Source of the DNA: Orrella marina
Lineage (GTDB): Bacteria > Pseudomonadota > Gammaproteobacteria > Burkholderiales > Burkholderiaceae_B
Length of the DNA: 64,000 bases
Assembly: GCF_003058465.1 (NCBI RefSeq)
Contig: NZ_CP028901.1
Location: forward strand, 3,844,001-3,908,000
Reading direction: 5' to 3'
The translations under genes were made by a program, and so were the position numbers. The notes beneath the pieces are model-generated. The model saw only the letters and a program-made list of their open reading frames with translations, had not been told where the DNA came from and searched no databases. Shown here piece by piece: positions 53,029 through 61,886 of the stretch. Within the stretch, counting starts at the first letter, position 1, and each line of letters begins with the position of its first letter.

Positions 53029-54147
53029 ATGGATTTCGCATATTCAGAAGAACAGCGCATGCTCACAGACAGCCTGCGCAGGGTGATGGTCGATACCTGG
53101 GCATTCGACAAGCGTCGTGCCCGATTCGAGGCAGGCAAACTGGACCGTGGGACCTGGAGCCAGCTGGCTGAGCTAGGTGTTACGGGCCTGATGGTGCCTG
53201 AGCAATACGGTGGTTTCGGAGAGAGCACGGCAACGATGCTCGCAGTGCATATGGAACTTGGTTACGGACTGGTTGCCGAGCCGGTGATTCCAAGTGCGGT
53301 AATGGCTGTCACCATACTTGCCGAAAGTGATAACGAAGCGCTCAAGAATGAATGGTTGAGTTCGCACGCCGAAGGTCAGACCGTTTTGACCGTCGCCTGG
53401 CAGGAGTCGGGTGAGCGCTACAGCACCGCTCCCACAGCCACCCAGGCGCAAAGCAAGGATGGCGGCTATGTGATCAAAGGCGCCAAGCGTCATGTCTGGC
53501 ATGCAGCTGGATCCGATGCCATGATTGTCACTGCTGTCCTTGATGGGGAAATGGCGCTTTTCCTGGTGCCTACATCGGCTCAAGGCGTTGTCGTTGAGGA
53601 CTTTCCGACCTTCGACCAGGCGCGTAGCGGTAACGTGACGCTGACCGACGTTGCTCTGGATGGTTCAGCATTGATTGCAAAAGGTCAGGCCGCCGAGGAC
53701 GCGTTTGCGAAAGGTCTGGATTTCGCGATCACAGCACTGTGTGCACATGCCAGTGGTGCCATGAAGCGCCTGATCGAGATCACCACCGAGTACCTGAAAA
53801 CACGCAAGCAGTTTGGTCAGCCACTGATCAACTTCCAGGCATTGCAGCACCGCGTGGCCGACATGCTGATCCATCAGGAAATGGCCGTCTCGCACACCTA
53901 TGTGGCGACCATGTCCCTGGCCGGTGATACGGCGGCTTTGCGTGCCAGACGCGTGTCGATGGCCAAGAACGAAGTGTCCAGCGCTGCACGCTTTGTGGGC
54001 GAACAGGCCGTGCAGTTACATGGCGGGATGGGCGTTACCAATGAGCTGGAAGTGGGTGACTTCTTCAAGCGCCTGACGTTTGCAGAGTTCCTGCTAGGCG
54101 ACTCGATCTTTCATCAGCAACGCGCGTTGGCTGTTGACGTAGCCTGA
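53029..54147 (+). CDS. Acyl-CoA dehydrogenase, small-subunit type
   Basis: This 372-residue ACAD partner starts MDFAYSEEQRMLTDSLRRVM. The FAD-contact and acyl-CoA regions are diverged: AWQESGERYS stands where the large subunit has YSEPGSGSD. Neither normal base position is Glu: the helix-G site reads LDFAITALCAHASGAM, and the C-terminal site FAEFLLGDSIFHQQR has Gly-Asp in place of Glu-Gly-Thr. It keeps the C-terminal QLHGGMGVTNE. It is probably a non-catalytic partner of the upstream large subunit. The start is 53 bases after the large-subunit stop on the same strand. Confidence 0.88.
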   Translation: MDFAYSEEQRMLTDSLRRVMVDTWAFDKRRARFEAGKLDRGTWSQLAELGVTGLMVPEQYGGFGESTATMLAVHMELGYGLVAEPVIPSAVMAVTILAESDNEALKNEWLSSHAEGQTVLTVAWQESGERYSTAPTATQAQSKDGGYVIKGAKRHVWHAAGSDAMIVTAVLDGEMALFLVPTSAQGVVVEDFPTFDQARSGNVTLTDVALDGSALIAKGQAAEDAFAKGLDFAITALCAHASGAMKRLIEITTEYLKTRKQFGQPLINFQALQHRVADMLIHQEMAVSHTYVATMSLAGDTAALRARRVSMAKNEVSSAARFVGEQAVQLHGGMGVTNELEVGDFFKRLTFAEFLLGDSIFHQQRALAVDVA

Positions 54148-54157
54148 GGGAGCAAGC

Positions 54158-54988
54158 ATGAGTGAAGCCAGACTTGAGGACTGGATTGGCAAATCCCAGA
54201 CGACCGAAGATGCACTGGATCTGGGGCACGCTGCCCGCATCGCGGCCACATTGGGCGAAATAGCCCCCGAAAAAGGACAGCCCCTGTCGCCATTGTGGCA
54301 CTGGTGCTTCTTTCTCGAATCGGTTCCGATGACCGGACTGGGTACAGACGGTCATCCGGCCAGAGGCGGGTTCCTGCCACCGGCTGAAGGTCGTAACCGG
54401 ATGTGGGCGGGTGGTCGCGTGAGCTTCGAGGGAGATTTGCTGGCAGGTATACCGGCCACGCGAACATCGACCGTGTCCAAAATCACCGAAAAGCAGGGCA
54501 AAACCGGTTCGTTGCTGTTTGTGACGGTGACACACGAAGTGTCCCAGTCTGGCAAGCGTGTGGTGCTCGAGGAGCAGGACATTGTTTACAGGACCCCGAG
54601 CCCTCCCAAGCTGCAGGGAACTGAGCCAGCTCCAGAAGCTCAGTGGAGCAAGCCCATCGAGCCAACGCCGACATGGCTGTTCCGGTACTCGGCGCTGACC
54701 TTTAACGGTCACCGAATTCACTACGATTTTCCGTATGTGACTGAGGTCGAAGGTTACCCGGGTCTGGTTGTTCACGGTCCGCTGATTGCAACCAGTATGG
54801 TGCAGTCGTTCAGAGAGGCAAATCCGGGCGTACGCGTTACACATCTGGCCTACCGTGGGTTGCGCCCACTCATCTGCCCGACACCCTTTGAGGCGCAAGG
54901 CAGCATCTCCGAAGAGGGGGTGGCACAGATCTGGGCTGCGCAAGACGGAACGCTTGCGCATCAAGCAGAATTGAGGTTCGAGAAATGA
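54158..54988 (+). CDS. FAS1-like dehydratase / MaoC-type hydratase (mesaconyl-C4-CoA hydratase-like)
   Basis: This 276-residue protein has an N-terminal FAS1-like/HTD2-type hotdog domain. GHPARGGFLPPAEGRNRMWAGGRVSFEG carries the pattern of mesaconyl-C4-CoA hydratases. The C-terminal half has the second hotdog, including RYSALTFNGHRIHYDFPYVTEVEGYPGLVVHGPL, whose Asp and His form the R-hydratase dyad. It would hydrate the enoyl-CoA made by the upstream ACAD pair. Its start follows the small ACAD stop by 10 bases with GAGGGAG in between, and its stop overlaps the next CoA-transferase start (ATGA). Confidence 0.87.
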   Translation: MSEARLEDWIGKSQTTEDALDLGHAARIAATLGEIAPEKGQPLSPLWHWCFFLESVPMTGLGTDGHPARGGFLPPAEGRNRMWAGGRVSFEGDLLAGIPATRTSTVSKITEKQGKTGSLLFVTVTHEVSQSGKRVVLEEQDIVYRTPSPPKLQGTEPAPEAQWSKPIEPTPTWLFRYSALTFNGHRIHYDFPYVTEVEGYPGLVVHGPLIATSMVQSFREANPGVRVTHLAYRGLRPLICPTPFEAQGSISEEGVAQIWAAQDGTLAHQAELRFEK

Positions 54989-56175
54989 CAGGAAATGTAA
55001 GACCACTTGATGGCATCACAGTTATCAGTCTGGAGCACGCCATCGCAGCGCCGTTCTGCACCCGACAGCTTGCTGACATGGGTGCCAGAGTCATCAAGGT
55101 AGAGCGCCCTGAAGTGGGGGATTTTGCGAGGGGGTATGACGAACGGGTTCGCGGTATGGCATCCCATTTTGTCTGGACCAACCGTTCCAAGGAAAGTCTG
55201 ACACTGGACCTGAAAAACGACCGTGCGCAGGACTTGCTGCATGATCTGCTCGCCAAAGCCGATGTGCTGGTTCAGAATCTGGCGCCAGGTGCTGCTGCAC
55301 GTATGGGGTTGTCATTTGAAGCCTTGCACGACAAGTATCCGCAGTTGATTGTCTGTGATATCACCGGATATGGTGTCGGCGGTCCATATGAGAAGAAAAA
55401 AGCCTACGATCTGCTGATCCAGAGTGAAAGCGGCTTTGTCTCGGTCACCGGGTCCCCCGATGCGCCAGCCAAGGCTGGATGTTCCATTTCGGACATCGCG
55501 GCTGGCATGTATGCGTACACCGGCATCCTGAATGCGTTGTTGTTGCGTGGCAAGACGGGCAAGGGCAGCCATCTGGACGTTTCCATGCTCGAGAGTATGG
55601 TCGAATGGATGAACTTCCCGTTGTACTACGCATTTGAAGGGGCGGCGCCTCCGCCGCGGGCTGGTGCTGCGCATGCAACGATCTTCCCGTATGGGCCGTT
55701 CCCTGTTGGTGACGGCACAACAGTCATGCTGGGGTTGCAGAACGAGCGCGAGTGGCGCGTGTTCTGTGAGAAAGTGATCTTTCAGCCAGGACTGGCCGAT
55801 GATGATAGTTTCTCGTCCAATTCCAAGCGCGTGTCCAACAGGGCGGCCCTGACAGATCTGATCAGGCAAGCGTTTTCCGATCTCACCATGGATCAGGTTG
55901 TGGAGCGCCTTGAAGCGGCTCAGATCGCCAATGCGCGCGTCAATGAAATGAAGGATGTCTGGGCTCACCCTCAGCTCAAGGCAAGGGATCGCTGGCGTGA
56001 AGTGCCTAGCCCAGTCGGAACATTGCCAGCGCTGATTCCACCTGGTACCAACTCGGACTTCGATCCACGCATGGATGCAGTGCCGGGGCTCGGTGAGCAC
56101 ACGAGCCAGATTCTTGCTGAACTTGGGGTCAGTGAGGCAGAGCTGAACAGGCTCGCGACCGACAAAGTCATTTAA
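54985..56175 (+). CDS. CaiB/BaiF-type CoA-transferase (class III), second copy
   Basis: This is the second class III CoA-transferase of the cluster, 396 residues. The N-terminus LDGITVISLEHAIAAPFCTRQLADMGARVIKVERPEVGDFARGYD is typical. The catalytic Asp is expected at D170 (CSISDIAAGMYA). It differs clearly from the minus-strand copy and has the SLEHAIAAP variant seen in mesaconyl/succinyl-type CoA-transferases. It overlaps the hydratase gene by 4 bases and closes the plus-strand operon, followed by an intrinsic terminator. It probably forms the CoA ester that the dehydrogenase and hydratase then process; the acid is unknown. Confidence 0.91.
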   Translation: MTGNVRPLDGITVISLEHAIAAPFCTRQLADMGARVIKVERPEVGDFARGYDERVRGMASHFVWTNRSKESLTLDLKNDRAQDLLHDLLAKADVLVQNLAPGAAARMGLSFEALHDKYPQLIVCDITGYGVGGPYEKKKAYDLLIQSESGFVSVTGSPDAPAKAGCSISDIAAGMYAYTGILNALLLRGKTGKGSHLDVSMLESMVEWMNFPLYYAFEGAAPPPRAGAAHATIFPYGPFPVGDGTTVMLGLQNEREWRVFCEKVIFQPGLADDDSFSSNSKRVSNRAALTDLIRQAFSDLTMDQVVERLEAAQIANARVNEMKDVWAHPQLKARDRWREVPSPVGTLPALIPPGTNSDFDPRMDAVPGLGEHTSQILAELGVSEAELNRLATDKVI

Positions 56176-56191
56176 GCGAAATCAGTCCATC

Positions 56192-56231
56192 GCTGACTCG
56201 TGCTACTACGGAACAGCACGGGTCAGCTTTT
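56192..56231 (+). terminator. Intrinsic terminator after the CoA-ester operon
   Basis: GCTGACTCGTGCT (56192-56204) pairs with AGCACGGGTCAGC (56215-56227): 13 bp with one G-T wobble, a 10-base loop, and TTTT at 56228-56231. It lies 16 bases after the CoA-transferase stop and ends the plus-strand operon ahead of the convergent folK gene. Confidence 0.85.
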
Positions 56232-56263
56232 CTGAAGCGAGATCTGACCGCATCCGTGGGGTG

Positions 56264-56803
56264 TCAGGCATTCGAATCCAGACGCAAGCACATCTGTTCC
56301 TTGCACGCTTTCAGCCATCTGGATACAGGGGCACCCCTGATCACGAAATCTGCGCCAAGCAACTCTTGCAGAGGCATCAGTACGAATGCCCGAAGGTGCA
56401 TACGGGGATGGGGTAGGGTCAGTCTGGGTGTCTCGATCTCAACGCCGTCGTACCACAGCAGATCAATGTCGAGTGTGCGAGGGGCATTGCGCACCGTTGC
56501 AAGATTGCGTTGTCGCCCAAAGTCGTGTTCGATGGCCTGCATCTTGTCCAGTAACAGCAACGGCGAGAGTGCGGTCTGCAACACGACAGCGGTGTTGGTG
56601 TAATGCGGCCCGGGCGCGTCCACCGGCGCACTGCTGTAGAGTGATGCCGGCCGGATCTTTTCAACGCCTGTTGCTTGATGGATGGCCTCAACGGCGTTGT
56701 GAAGTGTCAACGCCGGGTTATCGCCGAGATTGGCGCCAAGCCCGAGTATGGCGAGTGCCAGGGACCCCGGGTGCTGAGACAGACTCTCGTCACGGTTTGT
56801 CAT
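56264..56803 (-). CDS. folK: 2-amino-4-hydroxy-6-hydroxymethyldihydropteridine pyrophosphokinase
   Basis: FolK transfers pyrophosphate from ATP to the pterin in folate synthesis. The LGLGANLGDNPALTL start, and RNAPRTLDIDLLWYDG with HPRMHLRAFVLMPLQEL, are the family signature, including the two metal-binding aspartates of the DID motif. I chose the ATG at 56803 because AGGA lies 5 bases upstream; ATG 56818 and GTG 56833 are in-frame alternatives that add 5-10 residues. It follows pcnB on the minus strand, 108 bases after its stop, an arrangement also seen in other Proteobacteria. Confidence 0.93.
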   Translation of the reverse strand: MTNRDESLSQHPGSLALAILGLGANLGDNPALTLHNAVEAIHQATGVEKIRPASLYSSAPVDAPGPHYTNTAVVLQTALSPLLLLDKMQAIEHDFGRQRNLATVRNAPRTLDIDLLWYDGVEIETPRLTLPHPRMHLRAFVLMPLQELLGADFVIRGAPVSRWLKACKEQMCLRLDSNA

Positions 56804-56911
56804 GAGCGTCCTAGTCATGCCAGTACTTTCCACACACTCTTCTCATCCCTCACGCTGATCGAACGAAGGGAGGCCGTCCGGGGCTGGCCCGGCTCCACCG
56901 ATCCCGCCTGC

Positions 56912-58345
56912 CTAGTCTGGAGCGCCTGAGTTGCCAGTTGATGCGCTGGATCTGCCTGCTGCCGCGGCGGCGCCAGCGGATGTTTTTCGGCGTCTGCGTG
57001 GACGCTTTCTGGGGCGACCTGGTTCGGTCTCTGAACTGCCAGGCTGACGTTTGCCAGAAAGCGCGTCGGCCATGCGAGCCTTCTCGGCATCCGGGGCGTC
57101 CGCGAAGTCCATCCACCATTGAGCCAGCACACTGTCAAACTCCGAGCAGGCAGCACGGAGTTGCAGAAAATCTACAGCGGCCCGAAATCTGGGCTGCTCA
57201 CTCATGCGGAATGCGGTCCGAGCCTGCCTGCGCTCAAATCGTGGTTGCATGAACCAGATCTCACGCATGTCGGAACTGAAGCGACGATTGATGGCGAGCT
57301 TCTCACCCTGAGCATTCATGACATCATCTGCAGCTGCGATGAGCGCCGGTACGCTGTGCTCACCAGCCTGATAGAGTCGCTGCCAGCGGGTGCGAACCTG
57401 TGGCCACAGCAAGGAAGCAAACAGAAAACTGGGACTGACCGATTTGCCTCCCCTGACGCGTTTGTCGGTACGCTCTAGCGCCAGTTCGATGAAGCTCAGG
57501 CCATCAGGCTCTTCTAGCACCATATCGAGCAAGGGAAGCAGTCCACTATGAAGCCCGTGACTGCGTAACTGCTTGAGGCAATCCATTGCATGACCGCAGG
57601 TCAGCAGCTTGTACATCTCGTCAAATACCCGCGACGAGGGTACGTTCTCGATCAGCTCTGCAAGTTCACCAATCGGGGCGGCAGTGGCAGGTTCGATCTC
57701 GCCGCGCAGTTTGACTGCGAAGCGTACCGCGCGCAGCATGCGCACGGGATCTTCGCGATAGCGGCTGGCTGGCTCTCCAATCATGCGAATCGCTCTGGCT
57801 TTCAGATCGCGAACGCCATCGTGGAAATCCACCACCGTCTCGGTGACCGGGTCGTAGTAGAGCGCATTAATCGTGAAGTCGCGTCGGGCGGCGTCCTGCT
57901 TTTGTGTTCCGAACACGTTGTCACGCAAAATCCTGCCGTGATCATCAGTCAGCTCGTCAGCTGCTGCAGGCGCCCGAAAGGTGGAGGTTTCGATGATCTC
58001 CTGACCAAACACCACGTGCACTAGCTGGAATCGCTTGCCGATGATCCGGGCGCGACGAAACAGCGGTCTGACCTGGTCGGGGGTGGCGTTGGTCGCCACA
58101 TCAAAGTCCTTGGGCTCCAGGCCAACCATCAAGTCCCGGACTGCGCCTCCCACGAGAAACGCTTCGAAGCCCGCCTGTTGCAGCACTTCGCAGACCTTCA
58201 CGGCATGGCGTGACACAAGGCGTCTGTCGATCTGGTGCTCGTCACGACTGTAGCGTTTGGCTTTACCGGCTCCTACCGGGCCGGGGGATTTGTTCCCTGG
58301 CTTGATCAGCCGTTTGACAAACCCTTTTATAGTTTCAGTGATCAT
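56912..58345 (-). CDS. pcnB: Poly(A) polymerase I
   Basis: PcnB adds 3' poly(A) tails that mark RNAs for decay. This 477-residue nucleotidyltransferase has the core motif FLVGGAVRDLMVGLEPKDFDVATNATPDQV, with the catalytic DxD, then RDFTINALYYDP and RFAVKLRGEIEPAT. The C-terminus is a long basic tail (RPRKRPRRRRKTS) ending in an Ala/Gly-rich stretch. That basic tail distinguishes poly(A) polymerases from CCA-adding enzymes. The start overlaps the stop of the upstream HAD gene by one base. Confidence 0.93.
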   Translation of the reverse strand: MITETIKGFVKRLIKPGNKSPGPVGAGKAKRYSRDEHQIDRRLVSRHAVKVCEVLQQAGFEAFLVGGAVRDLMVGLEPKDFDVATNATPDQVRPLFRRARIIGKRFQLVHVVFGQEIIETSTFRAPAAADELTDDHGRILRDNVFGTQKQDAARRDFTINALYYDPVTETVVDFHDGVRDLKARAIRMIGEPASRYREDPVRMLRAVRFAVKLRGEIEPATAAPIGELAELIENVPSSRVFDEMYKLLTCGHAMDCLKQLRSHGLHSGLLPLLDMVLEEPDGLSFIELALERTDKRVRGGKSVSPSFLFASLLWPQVRTRWQRLYQAGEHSVPALIAAADDVMNAQGEKLAINRRFSSDMREIWFMQPRFERRQARTAFRMSEQPRFRAAVDFLQLRAACSEFDSVLAQWWMDFADAPDAEKARMADALSGKRQPGSSETEPGRPRKRPRRRRKTSAGAAAAAGRSSASTGNSGAPD

Positions 58346-59043
58346 CAGGATTTCTGATCGGCAGTTTGCTGAAATAGGTCAAGAATGGTCCAGTTGCGCT
58401 TCTGGGCAATCTGGCGCAATCGTTCGCTCGGATTGGTTGCGACTGGATGGGTGACCTTCTCCAGGAGAGGCAGGTCATTGATCGAGTCACTGTAAAAATA
58501 GACTTTCTCGTAGTCTGCCAGCGTATGGCCTAGTGTGTAGAGCCATTCGTTGACCCGTTTGATTTTGCCTTCCCGAAAACTCGGAGTCCCTTGAATCCGC
58601 CCAGTGTAACGTCCATCAGAAAACTCTGGATCGGTCGCAATCAGAGTGGGTACGCCAAATGCACGTGCGATCGGTGCTGTTACAAAGGTGTTGGTTGCGG
58701 TCACAATGGCGCAACGATCACCAGCGAGCAGGTGCTCACGAACCAGATTCATCGCCTGATGCGTCATGGCAGGGCGGATCACTTCCTGCATGAAAATCTC
58801 GTGCCAGGATGCCAGATCCATCGGGCAGTGCGCTGCCAGTAGTCCGAGCATGAATTCCGCTGCTTCCTGTGCAGTCAGGTCACCTGCGTTGTATCGGACC
58901 ATGAGGTCTTCGTTGCGGGCGCGAGCAACGTCTGGGTCCCCGGCGCGACCTGTGCGGGCCAGAAAATCGGCCCACTGATAATCACTGTCAAGCGGCAAGA
59001 GCGTGTGATCAAGGTCAAACAGGGCAAGTCGTTGTGCAGTCAT
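58345..59043 (-). CDS. HAD-superfamily phosphatase (IB, SerB-like)
   Basis: This cytosolic phosphatase (232 residues) has motif I FDLDHTLLPLDSD, motif II IVTATN, a motif III lysine in SFREGKIKRV and motif IV YSDSINDLPLL. The subfamily IB helical cap (WADFLARTGRAG onward) relates it to phosphoserine phosphatase and the PHB/GNAT-linked CicA-like enzymes. In Betaproteobacteria it normally sits between hda and pcnB, as here: it overlaps hda by 4 bases and pcnB by 1. The substrate is unclear; phosphoserine is possible but not demanded. Confidence 0.88.
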   Translation of the reverse strand: MTAQRLALFDLDHTLLPLDSDYQWADFLARTGRAGDPDVARARNEDLMVRYNAGDLTAQEAAEFMLGLLAAHCPMDLASWHEIFMQEVIRPAMTHQAMNLVREHLLAGDRCAIVTATNTFVTAPIARAFGVPTLIATDPEFSDGRYTGRIQGTPSFREGKIKRVNEWLYTLGHTLADYEKVYFYSDSINDLPLLEKVTHPVATNPSERLRQIAQKRNWTILDLFQQTADQKS

Positions 59044-59744
59044 GGATGGTCAAGGCCTTTCTGGGCAAGCATGGTCTTCAAAAGAGGGAGCGTGATCGGG
59101 CGATGTGTCGCCAGGGAATAGCGGTCGAGCTCGGTCACCCAGTCAAACAGTACACGGATGTCACGCGATCCGTGAGTAAGTAGCCAGCGCACAATCTCGG
59201 ATCCGAGCGGGATGCCCTGCTGCTGGGCAAACTGGGCAAGCGCCGCCATTTTCTCTTCATCGGAAAGCGGTAAAAGCCGATAGACCGGACCCCACCCAAG
59301 CCGGGTGCGCAGGTCCTCCCGGCATGCCATCTGCAGGGGAGGCCGGTTGCCCGATACCATCAGCGAAATCGCCTGTCGCGAATCACCGCGTTCGCGCCAC
59401 TGATTGTACAGCCTGAAGACGGCCGCGAGCGTTGTTTCGCTAGCGGCATGAATGTCGTCCACGGCAACTGCGAAGCCATCATCGGGCAGGTTCTCGACCA
59501 GCTCCTCAATGGCACGGTGATCGTGAGCGGCATGCAGATAAATGCCTTGCGAAACACCCGGGTGCGAACTGGCGAATGCCTGAAGGAGGTGGCTGCGCCC
59601 GCACCCGTCCTGGCCCCAGACGTAAAGCGTCTGTCCGGGCGCCAAAGAACGTGCTGCTGCGATCAGTGCTGCGTTCTCGCCGGCAACCATGTTCTCGAAC
59701 CTGGGTGCGGGTGGTGGAACGATGTCAAGGAGAAGTTGCTTCAT
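59040..59744 (-). CDS. hda: DnaA regulatory inactivator Hda
   Basis: Hda binds the DNA-loaded beta clamp and stimulates ATP hydrolysis on DnaA, preventing over-initiation. The protein has 234 residues, close to the E. coli 233. A clamp-binding motif QLLLDI sits at residues 3-8. The AAA+ Walker A is GQDGCGRSHLL, with Arg for Lys as in E. coli Hda. Walker B is VAVDDIHAA. I chose the ATG at 59744, since the longer open frame upstream (to 59834) is not conserved and overlaps the purM promoter. It is divergent from purM, sharing about 107 bases. Confidence 0.92.
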   Translation of the reverse strand: MKQLLLDIVPPPAPRFENMVAGENAALIAAARSLAPGQTLYVWGQDGCGRSHLLQAFASSHPGVSQGIYLHAAHDHRAIEELVENLPDDGFAVAVDDIHAASETTLAAVFRLYNQWRERGDSRQAISLMVSGNRPPLQMACREDLRTRLGWGPVYRLLPLSDEEKMAALAQFAQQQGIPLGSEIVRWLLTHGSRDIRVLFDWVTELDRYSLATHRPITLPLLKTMLAQKGLDHP

Positions 59745-59851
59745 TGAATTTTCGGGGAAATGCCGGCGACAAGCGCAGACCAGGCCAGTCGTCGTAAAAT
59801 CACGACCATCTATGGAAGTTCCCGTCATTGTCACACAACCTGGTCCTATTT

Positions 59852-60898
59852 ATGTCTCATTCCAAACAGCCCCTCACGTACCGCGATGCGGGAGTCGATA
59901 TCGACGCAGGCGATGCACTGGTTGATCGCATCAAACCTCTCGCGGCGCGAACCATGCGCGAAGGTGTCCTGTCAGGCATTGGTGGCTTTGGTGGTCTGTT
60001 CGAAGTTCCCAGACGTTACCGGGAGCCGGTGCTCGTGTCCGGCACCGATGGTGTGGGTACCAAGTTGCGTCTGGCGTTCGACTGGCAAAGGCACGACACG
60101 GTCGGAATTGATCTGGTTGCCATGAGTGTCAACGACATTCTGGTTCAGGGTGCGGAACCGCTCTTCTTTCTGGATTACTTTGCTTGCGGCAAGCTCTCGG
60201 TAGATGTTGCCGCCAGCGTGGTGGGTGGTATTGCTAAAGGCTGCGAGCTGGCCGGATGCGCCCTGATTGGCGGTGAAACAGCCGAAATGCCTGGCATGTA
60301 TCCTGACGGTGAATATGATCTGGCAGGGTTTGCCGTGGGCGCGGTCGAACGATCGGCCATCATCGATGGCAGCAAGATCGTTCCTGGCGATGTGGTGCTC
60401 GGACTTGCCTCGAGTGGTGCCCATTCAAACGGGTATTCTCTGCTGAGAAAGGTGCTGTCACGCACGGGTGCGCAGCCTGGTGACGATTTCGAGGGGCAGC
60501 CTCTTGCGGATGTGGTGATGGCTCCGACTCGTATCTACGTCAAGCCCATGCTTGCTGCGATGGCACAGTTCGGACCGGCGATCAAAGGGGTCGCTCACAT
60601 CACCGGTGGCGGCTTGCTAGAGAATGTGCCCCGTATCCTTCAGCCTGGTTTGCAGGCCAGAATCGATCAGTCTGCCTGGCCGATGCCAGCCTTGTTTAGC
60701 TGGATGCAGCGTGAAGGGGGGATTGACGCCCAGGAAATGTATCGCGTCTTCAACTGCGGGATCGGTATGGTGGTAGTTGTGCCTGCAGATCAGGCAGACT
60801 CGATCCGCGCCTTGCTCGATGCGCAAGGCGAGACGGTCTACGTTCTGGGTGAGATAAGTCCGCAATCCGACGGCGCGCCACAGACCGTTGTTCTGTAA
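59852..60898 (+). CDS. purM: Phosphoribosylformylglycinamidine cyclo-ligase (AIR synthetase)
   Basis: PurM closes the imidazole ring to form 5-aminoimidazole ribonucleotide in purine synthesis. The 348 residues carry the start [15 protein letters not shown], the ATP-binding [34 protein letters not shown] and [24 protein letters not shown]. All are typical of the PurM/SelD superfamily. I chose the ATG at 59852, which gives the usual length; the frame is open 8 codons earlier. It lies alone on the plus strand between the divergent hda and convergent miaA. Confidence 0.95.
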   Translation: MSHSKQPLTYRDAGVDIDAGDALVDRIKPLAARTMREGVLSGIGGFGGLFEVPRRYREPVLVSGTDGVGTKLRLAFDWQRHDTVGIDLVAMSVNDILVQGAEPLFFLDYFACGKLSVDVAASVVGGIAKGCELAGCALIGGETAEMPGMYPDGEYDLAGFAVGAVERSAIIDGSKIVPGDVVLGLASSGAHSNGYSLLRKVLSRTGAQPGDDFEGQPLADVVMAPTRIYVKPMLAAMAQFGPAIKGVAHITGGGLLENVPRILQPGLQARIDQSAWPMPALFSWMQREGGIDAQEMYRVFNCGIGMVVVVPADQADSIRALLDAQGETVYVLGEISPQSDGAPQTVVL

Positions 60899-60933
60899 CA
60901 CACCCGGCGGTATCGATGCACTTTCTGTTGTTT

Positions 60934-60957
60934 CAGGGCGTCGGGTCAAACGCCCTG
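60934..60957. other. Hairpin between convergent purM and miaA
   Basis: CAGGGCGT (60934-60941) and ACGCCCTG (60950-60957) form a perfect 8-bp stem with loop CGGGTCAA. It overlaps the miaA stop codon and lies 35 bases beyond the purM stop. No T-tract follows on either strand, so it may act as an RNA 3' end-stabilising or Rho-associated structure rather than an intrinsic terminator. Confidence 0.4.
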
Positions 60958-61878
60958 GGAAATGATGCTGAGCACCCGCGATGGTGCGTCCGGGTTCAGG
61001 CAGTCCACAGAGATTCGATCCGACATTGCTCGTAACCAGGTCAGTTGCCGTTTGGCGAGTTGGCGAGTTGCTGCGATGGCTTTTTCCCGGGCTGTTTCGA
61101 GAGAGTCCTTTCCCGCCAGAAGATCCCATATTTGCCGGTAACCCACACATCGGATGGACGCCATGGATGCGTCCAGGTCACCGCGCGCAAAGAGCCTTGC
61201 CACCTCGTCGACGAGCCCTCGTTCAAGCATCTGCTCAAAACGCTGGGCGATCCGATGATGGAGTACGCTGCGATCGGATGGCTCGAGGCTGATGATCCGG
61301 AGATTGGCAAGTGCCGGGCTGCCTGATCCCGTGCCGATCAGGCTCGATAGCGGTTTGCCAGTGATGATGTGTACCTCGAGTGCGCGTCCGATGCGCTGGC
61401 TATCATGTGGCGCCAGTCTGCCTGCTGTGACGGGATCGACGCGCATCAGTTCTTGATGCAGCACCGGCCAGCCCGTTGTCTTTGCTCTGGCTTCGATGTC
61501 ACGGCGCACGCCTGGGTTTGCACTCGGAAGATCGTCGAGTCCCTTGCGTAGTGCGTTGAAATACATCATGGTCCCACCTGCCAGCAAAGGAAGGTTGCCA
61601 CGCGTCTGGATGGCCTCGATCAGATCCTTGGCATCCTGGCAGAAACGGCCTACTGAATAAGATTCCGACGGGTCGAGAATGTCTAGCAGATGGTGGCGAA
61701 TCTGCATGCGTTCGACAGCATCCGGCTTGGCCGTACCGACATCCATGCCACGATAGATTGTGGCGGAATCAACGTTGACAATCTCGATGGGCAGGTGCTT
61801 TGCCAGCATGGCGCAAGTAGCGCTCTTGCCTGCGGCAGTGGGTCCGGCCAGGCACCAGATGGGTCGATCGGATGGCAT
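60946..61878 (-). CDS. miaA: tRNA dimethylallyltransferase
   Basis: MiaA adds a dimethylallyl group to A37 of tRNAs that read codons starting with U. The P-loop GPTAAGKS lies at residues 12-19, followed by NVDSATIYRGMDVGTAKP and the RLAPHDSQRIGRALEV segment. The 310 residues match E. coli (316). I chose the ATG at 61878, nine bases after the mutL stop; a longer open frame upstream lies inside mutL and is not conserved. The mutL-miaA order is typical of Proteobacteria. Confidence 0.94.
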   Translation of the reverse strand: MPSDRPIWCLAGPTAAGKSATCAMLAKHLPIEIVNVDSATIYRGMDVGTAKPDAVERMQIRHHLLDILDPSESYSVGRFCQDAKDLIEAIQTRGNLPLLAGGTMMYFNALRKGLDDLPSANPGVRRDIEARAKTTGWPVLHQELMRVDPVTAGRLAPHDSQRIGRALEVHIITGKPLSSLIGTGSGSPALANLRIISLEPSDRSVLHHRIAQRFEQMLERGLVDEVARLFARGDLDASMASIRCVGYRQIWDLLAGKDSLETAREKAIAATRQLAKRQLTWLRAMSDRISVDCLNPDAPSRVLSIISQGV

Positions 61879-61886
61879 GGCTCGTC

